Shown here: positions 18,820 through 26,953 of the stretch, piece after piece
How positions within the stretch are numbered: the stretch's first letter is position 1
How the letters are laid out: the number at the start of each line of letters is the position of its first letter
From: Polaribacter tangerinus
GTDB taxonomy: Bacteria; Bacteroidota; Bacteroidia; Flavobacteriales; Flavobacteriaceae
Direction of reading: 5' to 3'
Assembly: GCF_038024095.1 (NCBI RefSeq)
Contig: NZ_CP150668.1
Location: 806,001 to 870,000, forward strand
Length of the DNA: 64,000 nt
Translations under genes and position numbers: made by a program
The notes under the pieces: model-generated
Databases searched by the model: none
Told to the model about the DNA's origin: nothing
What the model saw: only the letters and a program-made list of their open reading frames with translations

Positions 18820-20379
18820 TTATTCTATTAACAATACAAAGGGAATATTAAAGCTTACTGCAACCTTTTTACCTTTATTTTCACCTGGTTCCATTTTCGG
18901 TAAACTACTAATTACTCGAACCACCTCTTGTTCTATTTCGGGATGTGGGGCTCTCACCTTAATATCTTGTACAGTTCCATCCGTGGCTACTTTAAAACTG
19001 ATAAAAATTCTTTTTTTACCACTTTCTAATCCTAAATTATTAGATATATCTTTATTAAAGTTAGCCGAAAAATGATTTTGTACACCCTTAGTAAAACAAT
19101 CTTTATCTTCTGATTCACAACCTGGAAAAATTGGCTTTTTGTCAATTTTAAAAAAAGAGACCGTCTTTTTTGTTTCTACTTTTTCATCTATGTCTAGTAA
19201 GTTTGAGTTTTTCATCTTTTCTAGATTTAGAATTAGAGCTGTAGCATTTCTACCATTTGGCATTTTAAAAAGCCTGAAAGTAAAGGCCTCCTTTAAATCA
19301 TATCGATCTCCCATATTATATTCTAACTTTTCTTTTAATTGTTCGAACTCTGCGCTCTCTTCTAAAGATAAATCTGATAGTGAAATTTCTTTAGCTCCTA
19401 TTGGTGCTTCTTTACCAATATATGAATCTAAATAGGTGCTTTTTTGCAATTTTTGAGCTTTTAAAACTCCATCTTTATTTCTAAATGCCGTTTGTATTGC
19501 CTTACTAGAAACTAAAGCCTCTTTGCTTGTAGTATCTGAACAAGAAGTATAAAAAAGCATAGAAATTAATACTGGAATTAATACCAAATATTTTAATTGA
19601 TTCATTTTTTTTGATTTGTTTTTCGTCATCATAATAATTCTTTTTTTAATTAGTGAATGTTTGTAAAACTAGTTTATAAATGCAATGTTATCGACTTGAA
19701 AAAAATTAGATAACATTTGATTGATATAGTTCTCTTTGGTTGCGGTTTTGGTTGCAATCTCATCCGAAATATATTCGTGTACTAAAGTGATTCTTTTCTG
19801 ATAAATAAAAATCATAGGATTATACCACATAACTATTTTTAAAAGCTCGAACAACAATAAATCTAAAGTGTGTTTTTGTTTGCTATGCACTAATTCATGA
19901 GCAATAATTTGAGTTTTTTGAGTTTCAGGGATTTCTGCTCCTAAGAAAATATAATTAAAAAATGAAAATGCACATTTTTGATTTGGTATTAAAACCAACG
20001 TATATGCTTTTTTCTTAACCACCCTGTAAGAACTAATTAAGTGTACTATTGTAATAAGTCGATATACAAAAAGTACGCTAAAAATAATAACACCAATACC
20101 AAAAATTATATCTACATAATTTATAGACTGGTAAAAGGCTGTTTCTTGAATTACTTTTTCTGGAGACAAGACAATTTCTGGTAAATACACCATATATTCA
20201 TGTGAAACTGCTTTTTGAAACGTTGGTATTTTTACTAATGGCAATAGAAAAGAAATAATTGGAGTACTCAATAAATACCATCTATTCTTAGTAAAAAAAG
20301 TTTCTTTACTCAGAAAAAAATCATAAACAGCCAAAAATAATACTTGAAATAAAACGACCTGAATTATATAATTTATCAT
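18820..20379 (-). pseudogene. M56 (BlaR1-type) peptidase/TonB-C antirepressor, interrupted by in-frame TAG
   Basis: Two consecutive frames in the same register: 20379-19669 (236 aa) and 19632-18820 (270 aa). The first has three membrane segments and the zinc motif HELVHSKQ of the M56 family, and ends at TAG (19671-19669). Reading through the TAG gives FYKHSLIKKRII then MMTKNKSKKMNQLKYL, the normal continuation of these proteins: a fourth membrane segment (YLVLIPVLISMLFYTSC), then a TonB C-terminal domain ending ISSLPKMEPGENKGK...FNIPF. So a single antirepressor gene of about 519 codons carries one nonsense codon. Re-initiation at ATG 19632 could still make the second half as a separate protein. 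It is paired with blaI upstream. Confidence 0.8.
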
Positions 20380-20445
20380 ATTTTTTGTTTTAATATTCTT
20401 GCTACAATATTGAACGGAAGATTAAAATGAAACGAACAGAAAAAA

Positions 20446-20808
20446 TTACTTCTTCTTGTTAACTTCTTTTAGAATAGCTTCTAGCTCTTTTACATCCATT
20501 TTATTTTCTCTCACAAAGAAAGATACCATACTTTTAAAAGAACCATCGAAATAACCATTCATTAATTTATGTAAACTCTGGTTAGTATATGTTTCTTTGT
20601 TTATTATAGGATAGTACAAAAACCCTCTTCCTTCTGGTTTATGACTTACAAACTCTTTAGTTTCTAAAATTCTAATAATGGTAGAGACTGTGTTGTAGGC
20701 AGGTTTAGGCGCTGGCAATTTATCTATAACTTCCTTTACAGAAGCTTCTTGTAAACTCCATAAAACTTGCATAATCTGCTCTTCTGCTTTCGTTAATTGT
20801 TTATTCAT
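20446..20808 (-). CDS. BlaI/MecI/CopY-family transcriptional repressor
   Basis: 120-aa winged-helix repressor (LTKAEEQIMQVLWSL, then recognition region AYNTVSTIIRILETKEFV), with the C-terminal dimerisation helices of the family. It normally represses itself and the co-transcribed M56 sensor, which cleaves it on signal. The M56 gene lies 66 bases downstream. Three 16-bp AACTAA...TTAGTT boxes sit directly upstream of its start and are the likely operators. Because the M56 partner is interrupted, the repressor may be locked on. Whether the regulon includes beta-lactam or copper genes cannot be seen here. Confidence 0.9.
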   Translation of the reverse strand: MNKQLTKAEEQIMQVLWSLQEASVKEVIDKLPAPKPAYNTVSTIIRILETKEFVSHKPEGRGFLYYPIINKETYTNQSLHKLMNGYFDGSFKSMVSFFVRENKMDVKELEAILKEVNKKK

Positions 20809-20814
20809 TTATTC

Positions 20815-20879
20815 AACTAATTTTTTAGTTATTAACTACAATTATAACTAAATATTTAGTTTAAACTAATTTTTCAGTT
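20815..20879. promoter_or_regulatory. Three BlaI-type operators
   Basis: Three 16-bp dyads of the form AACTAA-N4-TTAGTT: 20815-20830 and 20846-20861 (the latter a perfect palindrome), and 20864-20879 (one mismatch, CAGTT). They fill the promoter region of the blaI gene and stop about 100 bases before the divergent DUF456 gene. Confidence 0.75.
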
Positions 20880-20980
20880 AAAAATATTGTAACAAAATGA
20901 AATTTAAATCGTTAAAATGTTAAAAAGTGCTTGTTTTGTTGGGTAAAAGAGCTCTTAAAAAAATAAAATTGAAGTATTAG

Positions 20981-21490
20981 ATGGATATAATTTTACTTAT
21001 TGTTGGTTTTGCGTTGATGCTGCTTGGCATAATTGGTTCATTTTTACCTATTCTTCCGGGCCCACTAACTAGTTGGTTTGGTTTTTTAGTACTTCAGTAC
21101 ACTAGCATTGTTCCCTTTAATTGGGGGTTTTTAGGAGTAACACTTGCGATAGCAATTATTATTTGGATGATAGATTATTTGATCCCTGCAATTGGCAGCA
21201 AAAAATTTGGAGGCAGTAAATATGGAGCTTATGGTACAACAATAGGTTTAATTATAGGCTTGCTTTCTCCTATTCCTTTTGGCATTGTAATTGGAGCGTT
21301 TTTGGGTGCTTTCTTAGGAGAATTAATATTTAATAATTCAACAACTAAAAGAGCTGTAAAAGCTGCTGTTGGCTCTTTACTGGGCTTGCTTGCCTCGAGT
21401 GCTCTTAAATTTTTTGTTTCTGTGGTTTTCTTTGTACTTTTTGTTTTACAATTTTGGGATTACAAATCAGACTTCTTATCGCTTTTTTAG
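20981..21490 (+). CDS. DUF456 family membrane protein
   Basis: 169 aa, nearly all hydrophobic, with about four to five membrane segments and glycine-rich helices (GFALMLLGIIGSFLPILPGP at the start, then two GxxxG-rich helices). The family is widespread and uncharacterised. It is divergent from blaI and could share its operators, though the boxes lie 100 bases away. Its stop codon abuts the structured repeat at 21491. Confidence 0.8.
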   Translation: MDIILLIVGFALMLLGIIGSFLPILPGPLTSWFGFLVLQYTSIVPFNWGFLGVTLAIAIIIWMIDYLIPAIGSKKFGGSKYGAYGTTIGLIIGLLSPIPFGIVIGAFLGAFLGELIFNNSTTKRAVKAAVGSLLGLLASSALKFFVSVVFFVLFVLQFWDYKSDFLSLF

Positions 21491-21557
21491 CCCCGATTGA
21501 AGTGACATCCTTTTTTTTGTTTCTAAAAAAAGATATAACGGAAAGCGGGAACAGCTT
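21491..21557 (+). repeat. Flavobacterial structured RNA-like repeat, copy 1
   Basis: It begins at the base after the DUF456 stop. A closing stem CCCG/CGGG encloses the conserved halves ATTGAAGTGACATCC and GATATAACGGAAAGCG, which flank an inner CTTTTTTT/AAAAAAAG stem. A second, inverted copy lies at 26743-26871. I recall the same motif being abundant in flavobacterial intergenic regions (possibly the Flavo-1 RNA family), but cannot check. Confidence 0.65.
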
Positions 21558-21590
21558 CAAAAAAAATTACTAAATAATACTGCTAAAAAC

Positions 21591-21619
21591 AAAAAAAAGC
21601 GTCCCATTTCAGGGAAGCT
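21591..21619 (-). terminator. Terminator of the candidate sRNA
   Basis: The stem AGC-T-TCCC/GGGA-C-GCT has one mismatch, loop TGAAAT, and is followed by eight T on the minus strand (21598-21591). Confidence 0.7.
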
Positions 21620-21697
21620 TTCCATTGGTTAACAAAACCACGACACTTTTTTTAAAGTGCCAAACAACACAACTAAATGCTACTTCAACAAAAAGTA
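21591..21697 (-). ncRNA. Candidate small RNA of about 107 nt, divergent from lysS
   Basis: The minus-strand unit has a full-consensus promoter (21732-21703), a predicted start near 21697, and a terminator at 21619-21591. Between them are at least two further hairpins: GCTACTT/AAGTAGC and GGCACTTT/AAAGTGTC. No plausible reading frame is present, and there is no minus-strand gene downstream to be served by it (the next gene leftwards is on the plus strand). I do not recognise the family. Confidence 0.6.
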
Positions 21698-21702
21698 GCG
21701 GA

Positions 21703-21732
21703 CAAATATACAATGTTTTAGACTATTAACAA
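21703..21732 (-). promoter_or_regulatory. Promoter of the candidate sRNA
   Basis: TTG (21732-21730), exactly 19 bases, TATATTTG (21710-21703): a complete Bacteroidota consensus on the minus strand. Confidence 0.75.
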
Positions 21733-21763
21733 GAATTATTATTGATTTTATTGAAATCTGTAA

Positions 21764-21793
21764 TTGTTAAATTATTGAAACGTTGTATCTTCG
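21764..21793 (+). promoter_or_regulatory. lysS promoter
   Basis: TTG (21764-21766), 19 bases, TATCTTCG (21786-21793), one mismatch to TAnnTTTG. It is back to back with the sRNA promoter. Confidence 0.65.
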
Positions 21794-21825
21794 CATTCTT
21801 TAAATAAACTATTAATACTAAAGTA

Positions 21826-23520
21826 ATGCAATTATCAGAACAAGAAGTTGTACGTAGAGAAAAGCTAACAAAATTACGCGAATTGGGTATTAACCCTTAT
21901 CCGGCAAATTTATTTCCGGTAACTAGTAATTCGAAAGAAATAAAAGAGCACTTTACAGAAGGGAAAGAGGTAGTAATTGCAGGACGTTTAATGGTTATAA
22001 ACATTCAGGGAAAAGCCTCATTTGGTCAATTACAAGACGGTGAGGGCAGAATTCAACTATATTTTAACAGAGATGAAATTTGCCCTGGTGAAGACAAATC
22101 TTTGTACAATACTGTTTTTAAAAAACTACTCGATTTGGGTGATTTTGTAGGAATAACAGGTACTTTATTTACGACTCAAGTGGGTGAAAAAACAGTAATG
22201 GTTAAAGATTTTAAAATGCTTTCTAAATCTTTAAAACCACTTCCGATTCCGAAGGTAAAAGATGGGGTTACGTATGATGCTTTTAAAGACCCAGAAATGC
22301 GTTACCGACAACGATATGCCGATTTAGTAGTAAATCCGCATGTGAAAGAAGTTTTTGTAAAGCGTACAAAATTGTTTAATGCCATGCGCTCTTTCTTTAA
22401 TAATGCAGGTTATTTTGAAGTTGAAACACCCGTGTTACAACCTATACCAGGTGGCGCTGCAGCAAGGCCTTTTATAACGCATCATAATTCTTTAGATATT
22501 CCGTTGTACATGAGAATTGCCAATGAATTGTATTTAAAAAGGTTGATTGTTGGTGGTTTTGACGGTGTTTACGAGTTTTCTAAAAACTTTAGAAATGAAG
22601 GGATGGATAGAACTCATAATCCTGAGTTTACAGCCATGGAAATTTATGTTTCTTATAAAGATTACAATTGGATGATGGACTTCTGTGAACAATTATTGGA
22701 GCACTGTGCTATTGCCGTAAACGGAACATCTGAAGCTACTTTTGGAGAGCATAAAATAGACTTTAAAGCGCCATATAAAAGAATAACTATGCGAGATTCT
22801 ATTTTAGAGTTTACCGGTTTTGATATTTATAACAAAACAGAAAACGATATTAGAACAGCTGCAAAATCTATGGGAATTGAGGTTGATGAAACGATGGGGA
22901 AAGGAAAACTGATTGATGAAATTTTTGGAGAAAAATGTGAAGGTAATTACATTCAGCCTACTTTTATTACAGACTACCCAAAAGAAATGTCGCCACTTTG
23001 TAAAGAACATAGAGAAAACCCAGAACTTACCGAACGTTTCGAATTAATGGTTTGTGGAAAAGAAATTGCCAACGCTTACTCTGAATTAAACGACCCTATT
23101 GATCAAAGAGAACGTTTTGAACATCAATTAAAATTAGCTCAAAAAGGAGATGATGAAGCCACCGAATTTATTGATGAAGATTTTTTACGTGCCTTGGAGT
23201 ACGGAATGCCACCAACCTCTGGAATGGGGATAGGAATGGACCGTTTAATAATGTTTTTAACCAACAATCAATCTATACAAGAAGTGTTGTTTTTCCCTCA
23301 AATGAGACCAGAAAAAAAGGGTCCTTCTATTGAATTAAATGATGATGAAAAAGCGGTTTTAACTATGATTACCAAAGCAGGAAAGATAGATTTAAATATG
23401 TTAAAAGAACAAGCTGGCTTATCGAATAAAAAATGGGACAAAACTATAAAAGGCTTAACTAAAAAAGAAGTGGCAAAAGTTACCAAAACTGATGATGGCT
23501 TGTTTGTAGAGGTTGTTTAA
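21826..23520 (+). CDS. lysS: Lysyl-tRNA synthetase (class II)
   Basis: Charges tRNA-Lys, 564 aa. An OB-fold anticodon domain (residues about 45-150) precedes the class II core with motif 1 near VETPVLQPIPGGAAARPF, motif 2 FRNEGMDRTHNPEFTAMEIY, and motif 3 GMGIGMDRLIMFL. About 60 residues beyond the usual C-terminus (ELNDDEKAVLTMI... EVAKVTKTDDG) form a small helical, winged-helix-like extension common in flavobacterial LysRS. It is monocistronic, ending at a terminator shared with rsmG. Confidence 0.96.
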   Translation: MQLSEQEVVRREKLTKLRELGINPYPANLFPVTSNSKEIKEHFTEGKEVVIAGRLMVINIQGKASFGQLQDGEGRIQLYFNRDEICPGEDKSLYNTVFKKLLDLGDFVGITGTLFTTQVGEKTVMVKDFKMLSKSLKPLPIPKVKDGVTYDAFKDPEMRYRQRYADLVVNPHVKEVFVKRTKLFNAMRSFFNNAGYFEVETPVLQPIPGGAAARPFITHHNSLDIPLYMRIANELYLKRLIVGGFDGVYEFSKNFRNEGMDRTHNPEFTAMEIYVSYKDYNWMMDFCEQLLEHCAIAVNGTSEATFGEHKIDFKAPYKRITMRDSILEFTGFDIYNKTENDIRTAAKSMGIEVDETMGKGKLIDEIFGEKCEGNYIQPTFITDYPKEMSPLCKEHRENPELTERFELMVCGKEIANAYSELNDPIDQRERFEHQLKLAQKGDDEATEFIDEDFLRALEYGMPPTSGMGIGMDRLIMFLTNNQSIQEVLFFPQMRPEKKGPSIELNDDEKAVLTMITKAGKIDLNMLKEQAGLSNKKWDKTIKGLTKKEVAKVTKTDDGLFVEVV

Positions 23521-23566
23521 ATAAAAAGTTATTTCTGCACATGTTTTAATCTAAAAAATAAAAAAA

Positions 23567-23588
23567 GGAACTATAAAATTATAGTTCC
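23567..23588. terminator. Bidirectional terminator between lysS and rsmG
   Basis: Perfect 10-bp stem GGAACTATAA/TTATAGTTCC with A and T tracts on either side. Confidence 0.9.
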
Positions 23589-23626
23589 TTTTTTTTTTAC
23601 AACTAAGTGTATATTTTGTTATTAAA

Positions 23627-24256
23627 TTAAGACTTGTACTTCATTCCTAAATGAACCACTTTTTTTGTTTCAAAAAAATCTTCATCAAAATAATCTGGTA
23701 AATTGTAAATAGTTGCAGAGGTATATAATTTTAGCTCTTCCGATAAATCTCCACCCTTCAAATAAAGTATACCATTTTTTAATTCGTGGTTTTGCTTTTT
23801 AGCAATTCTTCCTTTTGTCCAACCTACAAAAGTTTCCATTTGTGCTACAGCTCTACTAACAATAAAATCGTACGTATCTTTTAGCTCTTCTACTCTGCAA
23901 TTGCTTGTTTTTACATTTTCTAAACCCAAACCTTCTACAACTTCATTTACTACTTTTATCTTTTTACCAATAGAGTCTACCAAATGAAATTGAACTTCCG
24001 GAAACAAAATTGCCAATGGTACTCCAGGAAAACCACCACCTGTTCCAACATCTAAAATTTTAGCACCAGGTTTAAAATTTATAACTTTTGCAATTCCTAG
24101 AGAGTGCAATACATGTCTTAAATAAAGTTCGTCTATATCTTTTCTAGAAACAACATTAATTTTTAAATTCCAATCTTTGTATAAAGACTGTAATTGCGCA
24201 AATTGAGCTATTTGAGTAGGTGTTAAATTTGTAAAATATTTGTGAATAATATCCAT
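23627..24256 (-). CDS. rsmG: 16S rRNA (guanine527-N7)-methyltransferase
   Basis: 209 aa, with the SAM-binding motif ILDVGTGGGFPGVPLA at 67-82, the downstream HLVDSIGKKIKVV acidic loop, and the SRAVAQ motif of the family. It methylates G527 of 16S rRNA. It is monocistronic and divergent from the desaturase gene. Confidence 0.95.
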   Translation of the reverse strand: MDIIHKYFTNLTPTQIAQFAQLQSLYKDWNLKINVVSRKDIDELYLRHVLHSLGIAKVINFKPGAKILDVGTGGGFPGVPLAILFPEVQFHLVDSIGKKIKVVNEVVEGLGLENVKTSNCRVEELKDTYDFIVSRAVAQMETFVGWTKGRIAKKQNHELKNGILYLKGGDLSEELKLYTSATIYNLPDYFDEDFFETKKVVHLGMKYKS

Positions 24257-24348
24257 ATAAAGTAATTGAAATGCAAAAATAGCTTTTTGTTTTGAAACAA
24301 TTCATAACAAAAACTGACGTTTATCATAAAAAGCAAGTTCAAAAACGT

Positions 24349-24356
24349 TATTTTTG
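24349..24356 (+). promoter_or_regulatory. -7 element of the desaturase gene
   Basis: TATTTTTG, an exact TAnnTTTG match, 20 bases before the ATG. No TTG at the right distance. Confidence 0.4.
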
Positions 24357-24376
24357 TAAATCAATATTTATAGTAC

Positions 24377-25468
24377 ATGAAAACAATCAACTTCTCTAGA
24401 GTAGACAAAGCAAAATTTTTTAGAACCCTTAATAAAAGAGTAAATGCGTACTTTAAAGAAAATGGTATACGAAGAACAGGTAACTGGAAACTATATACAA
24501 AAGCAATTATTATGTTTTCTTTATTTTTAATTCCATTTATACTAGTTTTAACAGTTTCTATGCCACAATGGGCAATGATTTCTTTAATGGTAGTTACGGG
24601 TATAGGGATGGCTGGTGTAGGAATGAATGTAATGCACGACAGTAATCACGATTCATTTTCTAGCAAAAACTGGGTAAATAAACTCATGGGAAGTAGCATT
24701 TATATTTTAGCTGGTAATGTTTATAATTGGAAAGTACAACACAATGTTTTACACCATACTTTTACCAATGTAGAAGGACATGATGAAGATATTGATGCTG
24801 GGAGAATTATTCGTTTTTCAGAACACTCTAAATGGTTTCCTATACATAAAATTCAAAAATATTATTCGATATTTTTATATGGCTTACTAACTATAAACTG
24901 GGCAATTACTACAGATGTAAAACAAATGCATCGCTATTTAAAAAGAAAATTATCTTATGGTAAATTTCCAAATCCAAGAACGGAATGGACCAAATTAGTA
25001 ATTTCTAAAATAGCTTATTATGCACTTTGGATTGTATTACCAATATTAGTTTTAGATATTGCTTGGTGGAAAGTAATGGTTGGTTTTTTTGTTATGCATT
25101 ATACTGCTGGTATGATTTTGAGCATGGTTTTTCAATTAGCACATATTGTTCCTAAAACAACAATGCCTTTGCCAGATAAAGAAGGAAATTTAGAGCACAC
25201 TTGGGCAGTCCATCAATTATACACTACTTCTAACTTTGCCCCTAGTAATTGGTTGATAAATTTCTATACAGGTGGTTTAAATCATCAAGTTGAACATCAT
25301 ATTTTTCCACATATTTCTCATGTTCATTACAGTAAATTAGCTAAAATTGTAAAAGAAACTGCCAAAGAGTTTAATTTGCCATATAATGAGTATGCAACAA
25401 CTAGAAAAGCAATTATAGAACACTTTAAACATTTAGGCATTTTAGGAAAAAAACCAGAATTAGCATAA
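24377..25468 (+). CDS. Membrane fatty acid desaturase
   Basis: 363 aa integral membrane di-iron desaturase introducing a double bond into acyl chains. The three histidine boxes are HDSNH (87-91), HNVLHH (122-127) and HQVEHH (302-307), with four hydrophobic segments between. The QVEHH form of the third box is seen in front-end and acyl-lipid desaturases, although no cytochrome b5 domain is fused here. Position specificity cannot be read from the sequence. The aminotransferase gene follows after 25 bases, so the two are probably co-transcribed. Confidence 0.88.
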   Translation: MKTINFSRVDKAKFFRTLNKRVNAYFKENGIRRTGNWKLYTKAIIMFSLFLIPFILVLTVSMPQWAMISLMVVTGIGMAGVGMNVMHDSNHDSFSSKNWVNKLMGSSIYILAGNVYNWKVQHNVLHHTFTNVEGHDEDIDAGRIIRFSEHSKWFPIHKIQKYYSIFLYGLLTINWAITTDVKQMHRYLKRKLSYGKFPNPRTEWTKLVISKIAYYALWIVLPILVLDIAWWKVMVGFFVMHYTAGMILSMVFQLAHIVPKTTMPLPDKEGNLEHTWAVHQLYTTSNFAPSNWLINFYTGGLNHQVEHHIFPHISHVHYSKLAKIVKETAKEFNLPYNEYATTRKAIIEHFKHLGILGKKPELA

Positions 25469-25493
25469 AAACAACACACAACGAACCGTAAAA

Positions 25494-26681
25494 ATGAAAC
25501 ACCCTTTATCGGACAGAATTAACAGTTTACCTGTTTCACAAACACTAGCTATGGCTGCAAAAGCCAGAGAATTAAGAGCAGAAGGAAAAGATATTATTGG
25601 TTTAAGTTTGGGAGAACCAGACTTTAATACGCCAGATTTTATTAAAGATGCTGCCATAGAAGCAATCAATCAAAATTACAATTCTTACTCTCCAGTAGAT
25701 GGTTACGCAGAACTAAAAGAAGCTATTTGTGTAAAATTTAAAAGAGATAATAATGTAAGCTATACCCCAAATCAAATAGTAGTATCTACAGGCGCAAAAC
25801 AATCTATTGCAAATATTGCGCAAGTATTGCTAAACCCTGGAGATGAAGTTTTACTCCCAGCTCCTTATTGGGTTAGCTATTCTGCTATTGCAACTCTTTG
25901 TGAGGCAAAATACATAGAAATTCCCTCTACTATAGAAAATGATTTTAAAATTACACCTTCGCAATTAGAGGCTGCAATTACACCAAAAACAAAAATGATT
26001 TTCTTTAACTCGCCAAACAACCCAAGCGGAACTATATATAGTGAAGCAGAATACAGAGCTTTGGCAGCTGTTTTAGAAAAACACCCACAAATATTTATTC
26101 TATCGGATGAAATTTACGAACACGTAAACTATAACGTTAAGCCTTTTAGTTTCGCAGCCATAGAAAGCATGTATAACCGAACAATAACAGTAAACGGATT
26201 GGCAAAAGCATTTGCCATGACAGGCTGGAGAATTGGTTATATTGGCGCACCAGAATGGATTGCAAAAGCTTGTACAAAAATGCAAGGACAAATTACCTCT
26301 GGTACTAACTGTATCGCTCAAAGAGCAGCTATAACAGCAGTATTAGCTCCAGTTTCTAAAATACAATACATGGTCAGCGAGTTTAAAACTCGTAGAGATA
26401 TTATTATTGAATTGTTAAAAGAAATTGAAGGTTTTAAAGTAAATGTACCAGAAGGTGCTTTTTACGTTTTTCCAGATATTTCTTACTTTTTCGGTAAAAC
26501 TATAGATGGTTTTTCTATAGAAAATGCCAGCGATTTTTCTTTATTTTTATTGGAAAAAGCAAATGTGGCAACCGTTACTGGTGAAGCTTTTGGTGCCCCA
26601 AATAGTATTAGAATTTCGTATGCAGCCTCTGAACTCCAAATAAGAGAAGCTATAAAAAGAATAAAGAAAGCACTTCAATAG
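25494..26681 (+). CDS. Aspartate aminotransferase (PLP class I, Ib-type)
   Basis: 395 aa. It converts aspartate and 2-oxoglutarate to oxaloacetate and glutamate, supplying aspartate for the tRNA and Asn pathways encoded at the window's left end (a pathway link only). GEPDFNTP near 45-52, NNPSGT near residue 176, LSDEIYEH near 207, and PLP lysine K238 in NGLAKAFAMTGWRIGY are visible. Related prephenate or aromatic aminotransferases cannot be fully excluded. Confidence 0.9.
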   Translation: MKHPLSDRINSLPVSQTLAMAAKARELRAEGKDIIGLSLGEPDFNTPDFIKDAAIEAINQNYNSYSPVDGYAELKEAICVKFKRDNNVSYTPNQIVVSTGAKQSIANIAQVLLNPGDEVLLPAPYWVSYSAIATLCEAKYIEIPSTIENDFKITPSQLEAAITPKTKMIFFNSPNNPSGTIYSEAEYRALAAVLEKHPQIFILSDEIYEHVNYNVKPFSFAAIESMYNRTITVNGLAKAFAMTGWRIGYIGAPEWIAKACTKMQGQITSGTNCIAQRAAITAVLAPVSKIQYMVSEFKTRRDIIIELLKEIEGFKVNVPEGAFYVFPDISYFFGKTIDGFSIENASDFSLFLLEKANVATVTGEAFGAPNSIRISYAASELQIREAIKRIKKALQ

Positions 26682-26712
26682 AAAATATAGTATAACTCTT
26701 TTAATAAAAATT

Positions 26713-26739
26713 ATCCGTCTTTAAAGGCGGATTTTTTTT
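26713..26739 (+). terminator. Terminator after the aminotransferase gene
   Basis: A 7-bp stem ATCCGTC/GGCGGAT (one G-U) with loop TTTAAA, followed by T8. Confidence 0.8.
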
Positions 26740-26742
26740 AGG

Positions 26743-26871
26743 GCGTGTTTTTGTGAAAAACAAAAAAAGCGCTTTACACTATATCTTTTTGGTACTTTAA
26801 GTTATTTTTTTATGCTTCAAAACATTTTTCGAATACAGTACAAAAAAGGATGCCGTTTCAATCGCACACGC
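26743..26871 (-). repeat. Flavobacterial structured RNA-like repeat, copy 2
   Basis: Read on the minus strand it has the conserved halves GATTGAAACGGCATCC and GATATAGTGTAAAGCG of copy 1, but with a longer inner hairpin (CTTTTTTGTACT pairs with AGTACCAAAAAG, one mismatch). An outer stem ACACGC/GCGTGT closes it. It lies between two terminators in the gap between convergent genes. Confidence 0.6.
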
Positions 26872-26900
26872 AAAGTTGAAATAATAAATGTGAATAAAAA

Positions 26901-26929
26901 AAATCCGTATTTCAATGAAATACGGATTT
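26901..26929. terminator. Terminator of the dcw cluster (after ftsZ)
   Basis: Perfect 14-bp stem (26901-26914 with 26916-26929) with an A tract on the left that becomes the T tract for minus-strand transcripts leaving ftsZ. Confidence 0.85.
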
Positions 26930-26953
26930 TATTACTGAAATAAGTAGTAAACT

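Noticed and set aside
19669..19671. TAG as a programmed pyrrolysine or read-through codon in the M56 gene
   Set aside because: No Pyl machinery is expected in this group and no stimulatory structure is seen after the TAG; a nonsense mutation is the simpler reading.
21676..21720. 14-codon frame MLLQQKVADKYTMF before lysS as a Lys leader peptide
   Set aside because: It lies upstream of the lysS promoter, has only two Lys codons and no following antiterminator/terminator pair.
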